From NCBI GenBank assembly GCA_045597845.1, contig JAZLKZ010000119.1, positions 1-64,000 of the forward strand: a DNA stretch of 64,000 bases. The letters are read 5' to 3'. Source of the stretch: Colimorpha sp045597845. Its GTDB lineage: Bacteria; Bacteroidota; Bacteroidia; Bacteroidales; P3. Position 1 is the first letter of the stretch. Each line of letters starts with the position of its first letter. Under the pieces are notes generated by a model, which saw only the letters and a list, made by a program, of their open reading frames with translations, was not told where the DNA came from and did not search any database. Made by a program: the position numbers and the translations under genes. This document shows, in pieces, positions 45,639 to 54,780 of the stretch.

Positions 45639-47355
45639 TTTGCCATTCAACCCATATTGATTTGTGTGCCCATGGGAGTATTATGCTTGATATTTCCCAA
45701 GGAATATTGTCCATGAGGATGTCTAAGGCTGAACCTTCAACCCGAACCAACCAATAAGGATCTTCGGCGGTGATTATGCCTATTCGTTGTATGAAACTAT
45801 GCTGAATCCCTTCCATTGAGGTTTTTTCAACGGATTTCCAGTATTGACTTACTGCGGAAAACAAGTCCTTCGTTTCGAGAATTTCTTGCTTGCTGATTGT
45901 GAATTTGTTGTCTATGGGGAAGTTGGGTGGTAGGCCGCATAGTATTTTTTCCAGGCAGAGTAAATGAGAATAATGTGGTCCAGTTTTTCCTGACATGTGC
46001 CTTAAAAGATGCACTGCATGTATTTGTTTGTTAAATGAGAAGAAATGGTTGTGTTCGTCAAGTAGTACAGTTCTTTGGAAAAAATTGATCAAGAAAGGAT
46101 GCAGCAGTATTAATCCTGCATTGTCTGTATGAAAATACAAGTCGGCATCCACTTGATGGGTGTGGTCTCCCTCGAAAATACCGTCAATGACTCTTTGTGC
46201 TGCATTTAGGGATTGGGGTGTTTCGTTTGCGTAGGTGATAAAAGTATCTATCTTTTTGTACGTGGAGTCTGTTCCATTGGATTGGCCATTGTCGTTGATG
46301 TTATGTAGTTCGCTATCTAATATAATGGGATTTTGTTTTTCTTCATTTGCGGGAGAGGTGTGCTGTTGAGGCTTTTGTGTGTAGGAACTGTTGTCGGGAA
46401 AACCATCAAATCTTCGTGTGTCGTTGACTTTACTATGGGTATGTCTGATTTCTTGATTGTTTAAAAGCGAGTCCGTGCTGTTTTCGGAGTTGTTGCTATT
46501 TTGTTGTTGAATACCAGCATATAATAGTGCGTCTTGAATTTGTTTGCTGGGGTGCCGGGCAACATCGTTATTGTTGTTGATTAGGTTTGATAATTCATCG
46601 AAGGTGCTTGTCGATAGCACTCTTTTTGTTGAAAGCATTGTGGTCAAAGCATTTATAAGAATGTTCCTTTGTAATCCATGATTGTTTGTTGTGCCTGAAA
46701 TATTTAGAAAATCAATGTTTTGTGGTGAATCGGTTGAGGGGCTGGATGAACTTGATGTGACGACATGGTTCCAGGCGCTGAGGATTAGTTGTAGGCTTTG
46801 GGTGTTGCTATGTTGTAGTAAACGATAAAAAATGATAGTGTTGTTACAACAGTCTTCAAACAATAAATGCGAATGATGCTCGTCGGACAATATATAGTTT
46901 ATATTCTTATTCCACCATCTCTTAGGGCTAAAGTGTTCGGGTTCCTCGCCCCAAGGTATTTCTTCAAAGCGGATGAAACGGAACATCTCTTCTATTAGTT
47001 GAGATTTAGTCCTTTGTGTATTGTGGCTTTCAAATTTGTTTATTTTTTTGTCATAAATCGAGTGCTCAATAGCATTTGTTAGTAATGTTTTAAGCTTTGT
47101 GGGTATATCTTCGATTGCAATATTTCCCAGGTCAAGAACTAGTTGCTCAATACTAATATTTATGTCTGGGTAATGTTCCAAGACCTCTTGGATGGTTGGG
47201 TACATGTATTTGTAAAAATGTCTTTCGGCATCTTCTAGCACTTGTTGCTCAGATGAAATGGTTTCGTCGTAGTGCAGTTCAAGTTTGACGCTACCGATGG
47301 TGTCTATGTTTTTTGCGTTTGACATGTTCCAATCTTCGATAGTTCTAGATTCCAT
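45625..47355 (-). CDS. eCIS tape-measure protein (Afp14/Pvc14-like)
   Basis: 576 residues. The start (SVKLELHYDETISSEQQVLEDAERHF) and the closing segment (VEGSALDILMDNIPWEISSIILPWAHKSIWVEW) match the contractile-injection-system tape-measure family, in which the terminal PW-x-WVEW is nearly constant. The middle is low-complexity and Asn/Ser-rich, as expected of the length-setting region. The start at 47355 overlaps rnz by 11 nt; an ATG at 47325, 20 nt after the rnz stop, is equally possible. Confidence 0.85.
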   Translation of the reverse strand: MESRTIEDWNMSNAKNIDTIGSVKLELHYDETISSEQQVLEDAERHFYKYMYPTIQEVLEHYPDINISIEQLVLDLGNIAIEDIPTKLKTLLTNAIEHSIYDKKINKFESHNTQRTKSQLIEEMFRFIRFEEIPWGEEPEHFSPKRWWNKNINYILSDEHHSHLLFEDCCNNTIIFYRLLQHSNTQSLQLILSAWNHVVTSSSSSPSTDSPQNIDFLNISGTTNNHGLQRNILINALTTMLSTKRVLSTSTFDELSNLINNNNDVARHPSKQIQDALLYAGIQQQNSNNSENSTDSLLNNQEIRHTHSKVNDTRRFDGFPDNSSYTQKPQQHTSPANEEKQNPIILDSELHNINDNGQSNGTDSTYKKIDTFITYANETPQSLNAAQRVIDGIFEGDHTHQVDADLYFHTDNAGLILLHPFLINFFQRTVLLDEHNHFFSFNKQIHAVHLLRHMSGKTGPHYSHLLCLEKILCGLPPNFPIDNKFTISKQEILETKDLFSAVSQYWKSVEKTSMEGIQHSFIQRIGIITAEDPYWLVRVEGSALDILMDNIPWEISSIILPWAHKSIWVEWQNGND

Positions 47356-48130
47356 ACCGTTCGCCGTCGTGGGCGGCGATGGCTGCAGGGAAGATGGCTT
47401 GGGCTTCTGCCATGAGGGTGTCGAGTTCTTTGTAGCGGGCGCTGAAATGGGTCAGTAGCAGTTGCTTGGCATTGGCTTTCTGTGCCAGGGCGGCGGCTTG
47501 TGCGGCGGTGCAGTGCAGTTTCTCGTCTGCCACGGCTTGGAAGTCGTTGGCGAACGTGCTTTCCATACACAAAAGGTTGACGTCCTGTATGTAGGGCAGG
47601 ATTGTTTCGTCATAGGCGGTGTCGCAGCAGTAGGCATAGCGACGTGGTGTGCTGTTGGCGCTGCGTGGAATTTCTTCTATCACATAGCCGTAGGTGGGTA
47701 CGGAGTGACGTAAGGGAAATGCGAAAACCTTGCAGCGTCGTTCCTCGAAAACCTGTCGATATTCGTTTCCTTCCAACTCGGTGATACGCAGTTCGTAGTT
47801 CAATATGGTGTTGGAGTACAGGAAGATGGGCTCAAGGATGGCTTTGAGGCCTTTGGACCCGACGACGTCTATGGGTTCGGTGCGACCGCAGAGGTGCATG
47901 GTGGACAGCAGTCCTGGCAGTCCGAACAAATGGTCGCCGTGGAGATGTGAGATGCAGACAAGGTTGAAGGATTGCAATTTTTGATGGTAGGCGCGAAGTT
48001 GGTTTTGCGTACCTTCGCCGCAGTCGAGCAACATCCTGAAACCATTGATGTTGACGGCTTGCGCACTGCAGTGACGCGCGAGTGTTGGAATGGCGGCACC
48101 GCTGCCCATTATGGTGGTGAAAAAGTTCAT
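47345..48130 (-). CDS. rnz: Ribonuclease Z (tRNA 3' endonuclease)
   Basis: 261 residues, a metallo-beta-lactamase fold. The zinc motif HLHGDH is at about 61-66, with LDCGEGTQNQLR before it and LLLTHFSARY near the end; CDTAYDE supplies a further ligand. It cuts tRNA precursors after the discriminator base. It starts 2 nt after the lipoprotein gene and its 3' end overlaps the eCIS tape-measure gene. It is somewhat shorter than the usual 300 residues, with a reduced exosite arm. Confidence 0.92.
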   Translation of the reverse strand: MNFFTTIMGSGAAIPTLARHCSAQAVNINGFRMLLDCGEGTQNQLRAYHQKLQSFNLVCISHLHGDHLFGLPGLLSTMHLCGRTEPIDVVGSKGLKAILEPIFLYSNTILNYELRITELEGNEYRQVFEERRCKVFAFPLRHSVPTYGYVIEEIPRSANSTPRRYAYCCDTAYDETILPYIQDVNLLCMESTFANDFQAVADEKLHCTAAQAAALAQKANAKQLLLTHFSARYKELDTLMAEAQAIFPAAIAAHDGERYGI

Positions 48131-48132
48131 GA

Positions 48133-49260
48133 TTAGTTGCTGAAATAAATCAAGTCTCCTGTCTTTTCGTCAAAGCGTGCCTTGAACTTGCCTTTGGGTA
48201 GTTCGATAATCGGGCCGAATTGTGCGACTGGCAGCTGCTGTTGATAGCGAAATAGGTCGGAATAGACAATCACGTCTGCCATCTCGGAACGACGGTATTT
48301 GAACAGCCGACTCTTGTCGGGGTTCTGATTATGCTCCAGACGATAACGGATGAAACGTGAGGCGTTTTTCATGTTGTCGATGCAGCGGATGTTGCAGCTT
48401 ACCGCCACGGCTTCGGCATCGGTGGAGTCGGTGATGCCCTTCGAAGGAGAATAGTAGAACACCACGACGGTTTGGTCGTCAATCAGGTTTTTCTCGTCCT
48501 TGGGTTCTACGACAAAACGCACGGTCTCGGTGGTCTGCTTGCCGATGAATTGTTGCGTCAGCGTGGCTTCTTGTCGGTCGATCTGTTGAAGCATCAACTG
48601 AAGTGTCTCTGCGGAATATTGTTCGTCGCTTTCGCCTTCCAACAGCTGCAGTCTGCGCTCTTGCAAGGCTCCGATGCGCTCGGCGGCGTCTTCGGCGCGT
48701 TGGCGTAGGCTACGCGAGTCTTTGCGCGAAGAAGCTAATGAGGGATGTCCTGGCCGGTCGCCACGAACGTAGAAGGTGTCGGTGCGGTCGTAGAGGTTAT
48801 AGGATGCCTGCTGCTCGTTGTCGGGGTTAAGTGCCTTGTGATGGGTGCTGTTTGAAGAGGCAGCTTCGGTTTCGTCCATGCCAATGGAACGCAGTAGGTT
48901 GCGTTGGTCTACCTGAAGCGTCACGCCCTTGGGATTGACAAAATAGTATCGGTCGGGATCGGCTTTGATACGGGTGGAAAGGGTGATGCCTTCTATGGCG
49001 TAGCGAGCCTTGGAATTGTCGAAGGCGAGCATCTCCTCGGCAAACTCGGCAAAAGGAATGCCAGAGGTGTCGCGGTAGGAAAATTGCACATCGATGCAGA
49101 TTTCTGTACGCGGTAGGGCGTAGAGCATACCTCCTTTCACTGTGCGTGGAGGCTTCGATTTTGCGGAATATACTGCGTATTTCCCGAGGCATCCAGAGCA
49201 GAGCAGGCAACCTCCCAATACGGCCCCCAATGCGATATGACGTAATGTGTTATTTTGCAT
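48133..49260 (-). CDS. DUF4831-like lipoprotein
   Basis: 375 residues with a lipoprotein signal (LGGCLLCSGC, Cys 24). The mature N-terminus contains MLYALPRTEICIDVQFSYRDTSGIPFAEFAEEML, the pattern of the Bacteroidota DUF4831 family, which is of unknown function. Residues about 200-240 form a Glu/Gln-rich helix. It overlaps the symporter gene by 11 nt. Confidence 0.7.
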   Translation of the reverse strand: MQNNTLRHIALGAVLGGCLLCSGCLGKYAVYSAKSKPPRTVKGGMLYALPRTEICIDVQFSYRDTSGIPFAEFAEEMLAFDNSKARYAIEGITLSTRIKADPDRYYFVNPKGVTLQVDQRNLLRSIGMDETEAASSNSTHHKALNPDNEQQASYNLYDRTDTFYVRGDRPGHPSLASSRKDSRSLRQRAEDAAERIGALQERRLQLLEGESDEQYSAETLQLMLQQIDRQEATLTQQFIGKQTTETVRFVVEPKDEKNLIDDQTVVVFYYSPSKGITDSTDAEAVAVSCNIRCIDNMKNASRFIRYRLEHNQNPDKSRLFKYRRSEMADVIVYSDLFRYQQQLPVAQFGPIIELPKGKFKARFDEKTGDLIYFSN

Positions 49261-50734
49261 GACAGTGTTGTTTTTTGCTGACGATTAGCAATCCGATATA
49301 GGTGAGCAATCCGTTGAGCAACAGTATTTCAAATCCGAATTTGTAGCCCCAGAACCAATCTGCCGAATTGAGTTTGAGGATGTAGCATACAACTGGGCTG
49401 ACGACAGCGATGACAGGCACCCAGCGGTCGCGCACGGTACGTTTGGAGAAGAGTCCGAAGGTGTAGAGACCCAGCAGCGGTCCGTAGGTGAATCCGGCGA
49501 TGTCAAAAAGGGTGTCAATGAGCGATTGGTTGTGAAACGGCCTGAAGGCGATGATGATGAGTAGATATATTCCAGCAAACATGATGTGCACCCGGCGACG
49601 GGTGCGAAGTTGGCGGCGTTCTTCGTTCTCGGAGTGTTCTTTGCGGTCGAATCCCAAGAAGTCGTAGCAGAATGTGGTGGTGAGGGCCGTGAGGGTGCCA
49701 TCGGCGCTGGAATAGCCTGCCGCTACCATTCCCAGCACAAAGAATACGGCTGTGAAGGCGCTCAGCGAGAAGGCGATGGATGGGAAAATCTTGTCGCCAA
49801 CCACCACGCCGGCATCGTTTACTGGAAGCGCAAATCCTGTTTTCGAGGCGTAAGCCACCAAGGCTGCACCTAAGGCCAAGAACAAAACATTGACAACGAT
49901 GAATAACAGGCTGGATGTTACAACGTTCTTTTGGGCGTCACGCAGCGATTTGCAGGTGAGGTTTTTCTGCATCATGTCTTGGTCGAGCCCGGTCATTGTG
50001 ATAGTGATGAATGCGCCGCTGAGAATCTGTTTCCAATAGTATTTCGGGGCGTGGACATCGGTCTCAAAAACCTTTGTGAATCCGGCGTCAGACGATTGTT
50101 TGAGTAAGTCAATCAACGAGATGTCGAGCTTGTTTAAGATGGCTACTACCGTGGCGATGGCTGCCAAAAGGAGAAATGTTGTCTGCAAGGTGTCGGTCCA
50201 GACCACGGTTTTGAGTCCACCGCGGAAAGTGTATAGGAGGATGATGGCGATGAACACGACGGCTGGGACCCAAAATGGAATGACCCAGGCTCGGAACACG
50301 AACTCGTAAAGCACGAATACCACGAGGTACATTCGCAGCGCAGATCCCAAGAGGCGGGAGATGATGAAAAACAATGCACCCGTCTTTTCCGAAGAGGTGC
50401 CGAATCGCTGTTCCAAATAGGAGTAGATGGAGGTGAGGTTGAGTCGGTAGTAGAGCGGTAGCAATACGAATGCGATGACGGCGTAACCGATTACATATCC
50501 GAAAACTAAAGGAAGGTAGGTGAATCCTCCGCTATAGACTCCGCCTGGAACCGACATGAATGTTACGCCCGACAGAGATGCACCGATCATACCGTAGGCA
50601 ACCACCGGCCAAGGCGATTTGCGTTGCCCTCTGAAGAAGTCGTCGTTGTTGGCACTTTTGCGTGAAGAAGCCCACATAACAATGAACAACAACAGGGTAT
50701 ATATTGCAAAACAAACAAGAATAGTGAGTTCCAT
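49250..50734 (-). CDS. Sodium:solute symporter (SSS family)
   Basis: 494 residues from ATG 50734; the longer frame to 50761 overlaps the promoter box and is excluded. There are about 13 hydrophobic segments. The SSS motif region reads GMIGASLSGVTFMSVPGGVYSGGFTY, and VAAGYSSADGTLTALTTTF corresponds to the conserved Na+-site helix. The solute cannot be told; sialic acid, sugar or amino acid transporters share this fold. It heads an overlapping gene chain with the lipoprotein, rnz, tape-measure and ATPase genes. Confidence 0.88.
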   Translation of the reverse strand: MELTILVCFAIYTLLLFIVMWASSRKSANNDDFFRGQRKSPWPVVAYGMIGASLSGVTFMSVPGGVYSGGFTYLPLVFGYVIGYAVIAFVLLPLYYRLNLTSIYSYLEQRFGTSSEKTGALFFIISRLLGSALRMYLVVFVLYEFVFRAWVIPFWVPAVVFIAIILLYTFRGGLKTVVWTDTLQTTFLLLAAIATVVAILNKLDISLIDLLKQSSDAGFTKVFETDVHAPKYYWKQILSGAFITITMTGLDQDMMQKNLTCKSLRDAQKNVVTSSLLFIVVNVLFLALGAALVAYASKTGFALPVNDAGVVVGDKIFPSIAFSLSAFTAVFFVLGMVAAGYSSADGTLTALTTTFCYDFLGFDRKEHSENEERRQLRTRRRVHIMFAGIYLLIIIAFRPFHNQSLIDTLFDIAGFTYGPLLGLYTFGLFSKRTVRDRWVPVIAVVSPVVCYILKLNSADWFWGYKFGFEILLLNGLLTYIGLLIVSKKQHCHAK

Positions 50735-50758
50735 TGGAAATTCGTAGAATAATAATTG

Positions 50759-50766
50759 CAAAAATA
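50759..50766 (-). promoter_or_regulatory. -7 box of the symporter operon
   Basis: TATTTTTG on the minus strand, 24 nt before ATG 50734. No other clear promoter box was noticed before the eCIS tape-measure and ATPase genes on this strand. Confidence 0.6.
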
Positions 50767-50779
50767 CATTTTTTTTTTG

Positions 50780-50787
50780 TACTTTTG
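50780..50787 (+). promoter_or_regulatory. -7 box of the divergent secreted-protein gene
   Basis: TACTTTTG on the plus strand, 13 nt from the minus-strand box, so two divergent promoters share about 30 nt of AT-rich DNA. Confidence 0.55.
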
Positions 50788-50857
50788 CATAATGAAATAA
50801 ATATTCGATTTCTTCGTTACTTTATAAAGTTTTGTAATACAAAAGACAACTACCATT

Positions 50858-51640
50858 ATGAAGATAAGAACACTTTTCCTTTCGCTGCTTTTAGTCGCTG
50901 GAATCAATGATATTTGCGCTCAAAACCGTGTCGCCGACGTGCGGCGTGATGGTTTTGTGGGCCGTGTGCGTCAAGTCAGCTCCAACATGTACGAGGCGGT
51001 TTCCGACGATGACAATGTGCAACGTGGCGATTTGCTGGAAAGAACCCAAACAACCTATAGCGCCAAGGGTGAGCGCCGAGGCATGGTCTATTTCTCCGTT
51101 GCCGAAGAGAACGTGATGTTCCGTTCCCGCTACAAACGCGACGCCTTCGGGCAGACTACCTTGGAACAGATTGTCGACGACGACGAGAATGTGATAGGAC
51201 GCACCTATTACATCTACGACCCCAATTTCTACCTCGTGGAAAGCTATGTGGAAGACGCCGAGCGCCAAGTGGAATGCCGTACGCTGTACAAATACGACGG
51301 CTCTGGCCGCGTAAGCCATCGCAGCCTCAACGACCCCGAAAACAATGTCTATAGACGTGAGGTTTACACCTACAACGCCGACGGTACCGTGCTGAAGGTC
51401 GTTGTCTATGACCGCGAGAAAAAGAAAATGCAGGAACTTCGCTACGAATACGACGACCATCGCCAGCCCGTGACGTTGATGCGCTACGATTATACCGAGG
51501 AAGAACCTGAGGTGTTTATCACAATCTATCGTTATCGCTACGACGACAATGGCAACTGGGTGCAGAAGACTGAATATTCCGAAGATGGAGGCATGGCCAA
51601 TGCCGAGTACATTACCGAACGTACCATCGAATACTTTTAG
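50858..51640 (+). CDS. Secreted protein with YD-like repeats
   Basis: 260 residues with a signal peptide (KIRTLFLSLLLVAGINDICAQ). The mature part consists of beta-hairpin repeats of the loose RHS/YD type: YKYDGSGRVSHRS, YTYNADGTVLKVVVYD, YEYDDHRQPVTLMRYD, YRYDDNGNWVQKTEYS. Short proteins of this kind occur widely in Bacteroidales without known function. The era gene starts 11 nt after it. Confidence 0.65.
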   Translation: MKIRTLFLSLLLVAGINDICAQNRVADVRRDGFVGRVRQVSSNMYEAVSDDDNVQRGDLLERTQTTYSAKGERRGMVYFSVAEENVMFRSRYKRDAFGQTTLEQIVDDDENVIGRTYYIYDPNFYLVESYVEDAERQVECRTLYKYDGSGRVSHRSLNDPENNVYRREVYTYNADGTVLKVVVYDREKKKMQELRYEYDDHRQPVTLMRYDYTEEEPEVFITIYRYRYDDNGNWVQKTEYSEDGGMANAEYITERTIEYF

Positions 51641-51651
51641 TCGTAAGTGAT

Positions 51652-52530
51652 ATGCACAAGGCAGGATTCGTAAACATCATCGGCAACCCCAACGTGGGCA
51701 AGTCAACGTTGATGAACGCCCTTGTGGGCGAAAACCTTTCCATCATTACCAGCAAGGCACAGACTACGCGTCACCGCATTATGGGCATCGTAAACGGCGA
51801 AGATTTCCAGATCGTCTATACCGATACGCCAGGCATCGTCAATCCACATTATAAACTCCACGAGAGCATGATGGGTTTCGTGAACACCGCCCTGCAAGAT
51901 GCGGACCTTTTTTTGTTGGTGACGGAGATAGGCGAGACCTTCAAAAATCAGGAAGTGCTGCATCGGATTATCGAGAGCGATGTCCCGGTCATATTGGTTA
52001 TCAATAAAATCGACCTTTCCAACCAACAAACCATTTTGGACAAGGTGGCTTATTGGAAAAATCAGATTCCCAGAGCGGTGGTAGTTCCCTGTTCTGCCAC
52101 GGAACGTTTCAACATCGACACTATCTTCGACACCATCATGCATTTCTTGCCGGAAAATCCTCCGTATTTTCCCAAAGACGAACTCACCGACCGATCGATG
52201 CGTTTTTTTGTGAGTGAGATTATCCGCGAGAAAATCCTCTTGTATTATCAGAAAGAAATTCCGTACAGCTGCGAGGTGGCGGTGGAAAGCTATGAGGAAA
52301 AGGATGGTATCGACAATATCTCCGCACTGATTTTTGTGGAGCGGGAGTCGCAGAAGGCCATCTTGATTGGCCATCAAGGAAAGTCTCTCAAAAAGGTGGG
52401 CGTTGAGGCGCGCAAAGACATTGAGGAGTTTTCTCACAAAAAATGTTTCTTGCAGCTGCACGTCAAGGTCTTGAAGGATTGGCGCAACAGCGACCGAGCT
52501 CTTCGTCAGTTCGGCTACGAGCAAGACTGA
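51652..52530 (+). CDS. era: GTPase Era
   Basis: 292 residues. G motifs: GNPNVGKST (G1), DTPG (G3), NKID (G4). The C-terminal KH domain shows ILIGHQGKSLKKVGVEARKDIE and VLKDWRNSDRALRQFGY. Era binds the 3' end of 16S rRNA during 30S maturation. A bidirectional terminator separates it from rplY. Confidence 0.97.
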   Translation: MHKAGFVNIIGNPNVGKSTLMNALVGENLSIITSKAQTTRHRIMGIVNGEDFQIVYTDTPGIVNPHYKLHESMMGFVNTALQDADLFLLVTEIGETFKNQEVLHRIIESDVPVILVINKIDLSNQQTILDKVAYWKNQIPRAVVVPCSATERFNIDTIFDTIMHFLPENPPYFPKDELTDRSMRFFVSEIIREKILLYYQKEIPYSCEVAVESYEEKDGIDNISALIFVERESQKAILIGHQGKSLKKVGVEARKDIEEFSHKKCFLQLHVKVLKDWRNSDRALRQFGYEQD

Positions 52531-52547
52531 TGGGTTTTGAAGAAGAT

Positions 52548-52587
52548 AAAAAAAGAAGAAGTGCCGATTGACACTTCTTCTTTTTTT
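52548..52587. terminator. Bidirectional terminator between era and rplY
   Basis: A7-GAAGAAGTG (52548-52563) pairs with CACTTCTTC-T7 (52572-52587) around an 8-nt loop. It is symmetrical, so it works for both convergent genes. Confidence 0.9.
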
Positions 52588-52606
52588 CGTAGTCTCAAAT
52601 TGGAGA

Positions 52607-53194
52607 TTATTCGGCGGCAGCTTCACCTTCGGCGGCGGTGTCGGCTACAGCGGCACGGGTGCTGATGATGGAGATGACTTCGCTGGATTTGGGATTCAAA
52701 ATGGTGTAGGCTTCAGAAGCGAGGTCTTGAGCCTTTACGCGCTGGCCAATTTCGAGATTGGTGACGTCAACCAAAATTTCGCTGGGCATGTTAGCGGGAA
52801 CAGCCTTAACGTTGAGGCGTTTCTGCTTGTAAACGAGTTTGCCACCCTTCATAACGCCCTTGGAGGTGCCAGTGGTGTGTACGGGGATAGACATGACGAT
52901 AGCTTTGTCGTCGCTCAGTTCGTAGAAGTCAGCATGGTAAACGATATCGGTAACGGGGTGGAACTGGATGTCCTTCATCATAGCCTGATGTTTTTCGCCG
53001 TTGATGTCGATTTCAACATAGCAAGGTTCGGGGTTGAACAGGATTTTCTGGAACTGGGTCTGGGGAACGCCAAACATTTTCTGTTCGCCTTTGCCGTACA
53101 TTACGCAAGGAACTTTGTCTTCGCGACGCAGAGCCTTAGCATCTTTTTTCCCTACGTTCTCTCTGGGAGAACCGCTCAATGATACTATTCTCAT
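52607..53194 (-). CDS. rplY: 50S ribosomal protein L25 (Ctc form)
   Basis: 195 residues: the 5S-rRNA-binding L25 domain (VPCVMYGKGEQKMFGV, KHQAMMKDIQFHPVTDIVYHADFYEL) followed by the TL5/Ctc beta domain (PVHTTGTSKGVMKGGKLVY). The acidic Ala/Glu tail is common. It is downstream of prs by 49 nt on the same strand, a frequent pairing. Confidence 0.95.
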   Translation of the reverse strand: MRIVSLSGSPRENVGKKDAKALRREDKVPCVMYGKGEQKMFGVPQTQFQKILFNPEPCYVEIDINGEKHQAMMKDIQFHPVTDIVYHADFYELSDDKAIVMSIPVHTTGTSKGVMKGGKLVYKQKRLNVKAVPANMPSEILVDVTNLEIGQRVKAQDLASEAYTILNPKSSEVISIISTRAAVADTAAEGEAAAE

Positions 53195-53243
53195 GATTGT
53201 TGTTAATTAAGTTGGTTTATAAAAAGATTAATTAAAGGTCTTA

Positions 53244-54233
53244 TTAAATGTCCTCGTTCATTCTGCGGATTACGCCCTTGTGGCGGATGGTGGTCTCGTA
53301 GAGGTTGTCGAGAGAGTCGTAGTTGACCACGCGACGGATAGCCTCGGCAAAGAGCCAGTCGCAGGAGAGAACGTGAATCTTGGAGGATTCGCGCTTCAGA
53401 GGGATGGTGTCGGTGACAACGAGTTCTTCAAGGCAGGAATTCTCGATTTTCTCGATGGCGTTGCCGCTCAATACGGGATGGGTAATCATTGCGCGAACGC
53501 TCTTTGCGCCGCTCTGCTTGATGATTTCGGCGGCTTTGCAGATGGTCGTGCCAGTGTCGATAATGTCGTCCAAAAGGATAACGTGCTTGCCGGCCACGTC
53601 GCCAATGAGGCGCATCTCACCAATCTCGTTGGGTTTGTTGCGGTGCTTGTAGCAGATAACGAAGCTGTTGTTCAAAGTCTTGGCATACATTCCGGCGCGT
53701 TTGCTGCCGCCCATATCGGGACTTGCAAACATAACATCCTCGCTTTCGAACTGCTCTCGGATATAGGGCATGAACAATGAGGAACCAAAGAGATGGTCAA
53801 CAGGAATGTTGAAGAAACCTTGGATTTGGTCTGCATGGAGATCCATGGTGATGATGCGGTTCACGCCAGCTGTGGTAAGCATGTCGGCGATAAGGCGTGA
53901 TGCGATAGGCACATGCGGTTTGTCCTTGCGGTCTTGGCGTGCAAAACCATAATAAGGAATAGCAGCGATGATTTTCTGTGCGGAGGCGCGTTTGGCAGCG
54001 TCAACCATCATCAACAATTCAAAAAGATTGTCGGTGGGAGGGATTGTTGACTGGATGATGAACACAATGCCACCACGAATGGTTTCCTCAAAAGAGGGTT
54101 GGAATTCACCATCAGCATATTGAAATACGGTGGAGTTTCCCAGCGGAATGCCATAGATTTCAGCAACTCTGCGGGCGAGATTCTCTGTTGCGCGTCCGGC
54201 AAAGATAAAGACTTTATCAGATTTTTGTGCCAT
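53244..54233 (-). CDS. prs: Ribose-phosphate pyrophosphokinase
   Basis: 329 residues. The PRPP synthetase signature is present (DLHADQIQGFFNIPVDHL), as are ATP-site residues near ARQDRKD and the PRPP-binding loop LLDDIIDTGTTICKAA. It makes PRPP from ribose 5-phosphate and ATP for nucleotide, His and Trp synthesis. It is probably co-transcribed with rplY. Confidence 0.96.
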   Translation of the reverse strand: MAQKSDKVFIFAGRATENLARRVAEIYGIPLGNSTVFQYADGEFQPSFEETIRGGIVFIIQSTIPPTDNLFELLMMVDAAKRASAQKIIAAIPYYGFARQDRKDKPHVPIASRLIADMLTTAGVNRIITMDLHADQIQGFFNIPVDHLFGSSLFMPYIREQFESEDVMFASPDMGGSKRAGMYAKTLNNSFVICYKHRNKPNEIGEMRLIGDVAGKHVILLDDIIDTGTTICKAAEIIKQSGAKSVRAMITHPVLSGNAIEKIENSCLEELVVTDTIPLKRESSKIHVLSCDWLFAEAIRRVVNYDSLDNLYETTIRHKGVIRRMNEDI

Positions 54234-54256
54234 TTTTTGTATTGTTTATGAGTTTG

Positions 54257-54264
54257 CAAAATTA
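54257..54264 (-). promoter_or_regulatory. -7 box of prs-rplY
   Basis: TAATTTTG on the minus strand, about 24 nt before the prs ATG. Confidence 0.6.
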
Positions 54265-54326
54265 CGATTTATTTTTTGAAAAAGTGCATCTTTGAAAAAA
54301 AATTTTGCCGAATGGAAAAAAGTGTG

Positions 54327-54334
54327 TACTTTTG
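54327..54334 (+). promoter_or_regulatory. -7 box of tRNA-Leu
   Basis: TACTTTTG, 28 nt before the mature 5' end of the tRNA. Confidence 0.6.
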
Positions 54335-54361
54335 CATCCGATTTCGAGAGAAGAAATTCTT

Positions 54362-54445
54362 GCCCAGGTGGCGGAATAGGTAGACGCGTCGGTCTCAAAA
54401 ACCGATGAGGTAACACTCGTGCCGGTTCGACCCCGGCCCCGGGTA
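54362..54445 (+). tRNA. tRNA-Leu (anticodon CAA)
   Basis: 84 nt, class II. Acceptor GCCCAGG pairs with CCCGGGT with one mismatch and a G-T end pair. The anticodon stem TCGGT/ACCGA encloses CTCAAAA, giving anticodon CAA. A long variable arm follows, then the T-arm GCCGG-TTCGACC-CCGGC and discriminator A. CCA is not encoded. Confidence 0.93.
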
Positions 54446-54449
54446 CAAA

Positions 54450-54480
54450 AGCGCTCAAAGATTTTTGAGTGCTTTTTTTT
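54450..54480 (+). terminator. Terminator of tRNA-Leu
   Basis: AGCGCTCAAA pairs with TTTGAGTGCT (one G-T) and is followed by a T8 run. Confidence 0.85.
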
Positions 54481-54780
54481 GTGGGGAATGGCGGATGTGT
54501 GTGACTGCAAGAACTGTTTCTTTTTGCGCTACGTTTTCGCGTAAAAAACACTAAGAGGCATTAAAGTTCTAAAATCATCCATAATCGTTGTTGGTTGCAT
54601 AAAATAGATGCAATCCGATTTCCGAATGTTTTATGAAAATGGGTTGAGAGTGGAGTTTTTGTCGTTTTTTTTTGAGAGAGAAAAATCACCAAATAGTATA
54701 TATAATGTTAATAAAAAACATAAAATCAAAAAAAATAGTCATTTAGAGTAAAAAAAAACTTGTAGATGAATTTTTTTTTG

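Noticed and set aside
29795..47355. Prophage or phage tail remnant
   Set aside because: There are no capsid, terminase, portal, integrase or lysis genes. DUF4157, DUF4255, DUF5908 and the AAA+ ATPase point to an eCIS.
29795..47355. Type VI secretion system
   Set aside because: No TssJ, TssL or TssM membrane-complex genes and no ClpV; the gene set and order follow Afp/PVC-like systems.
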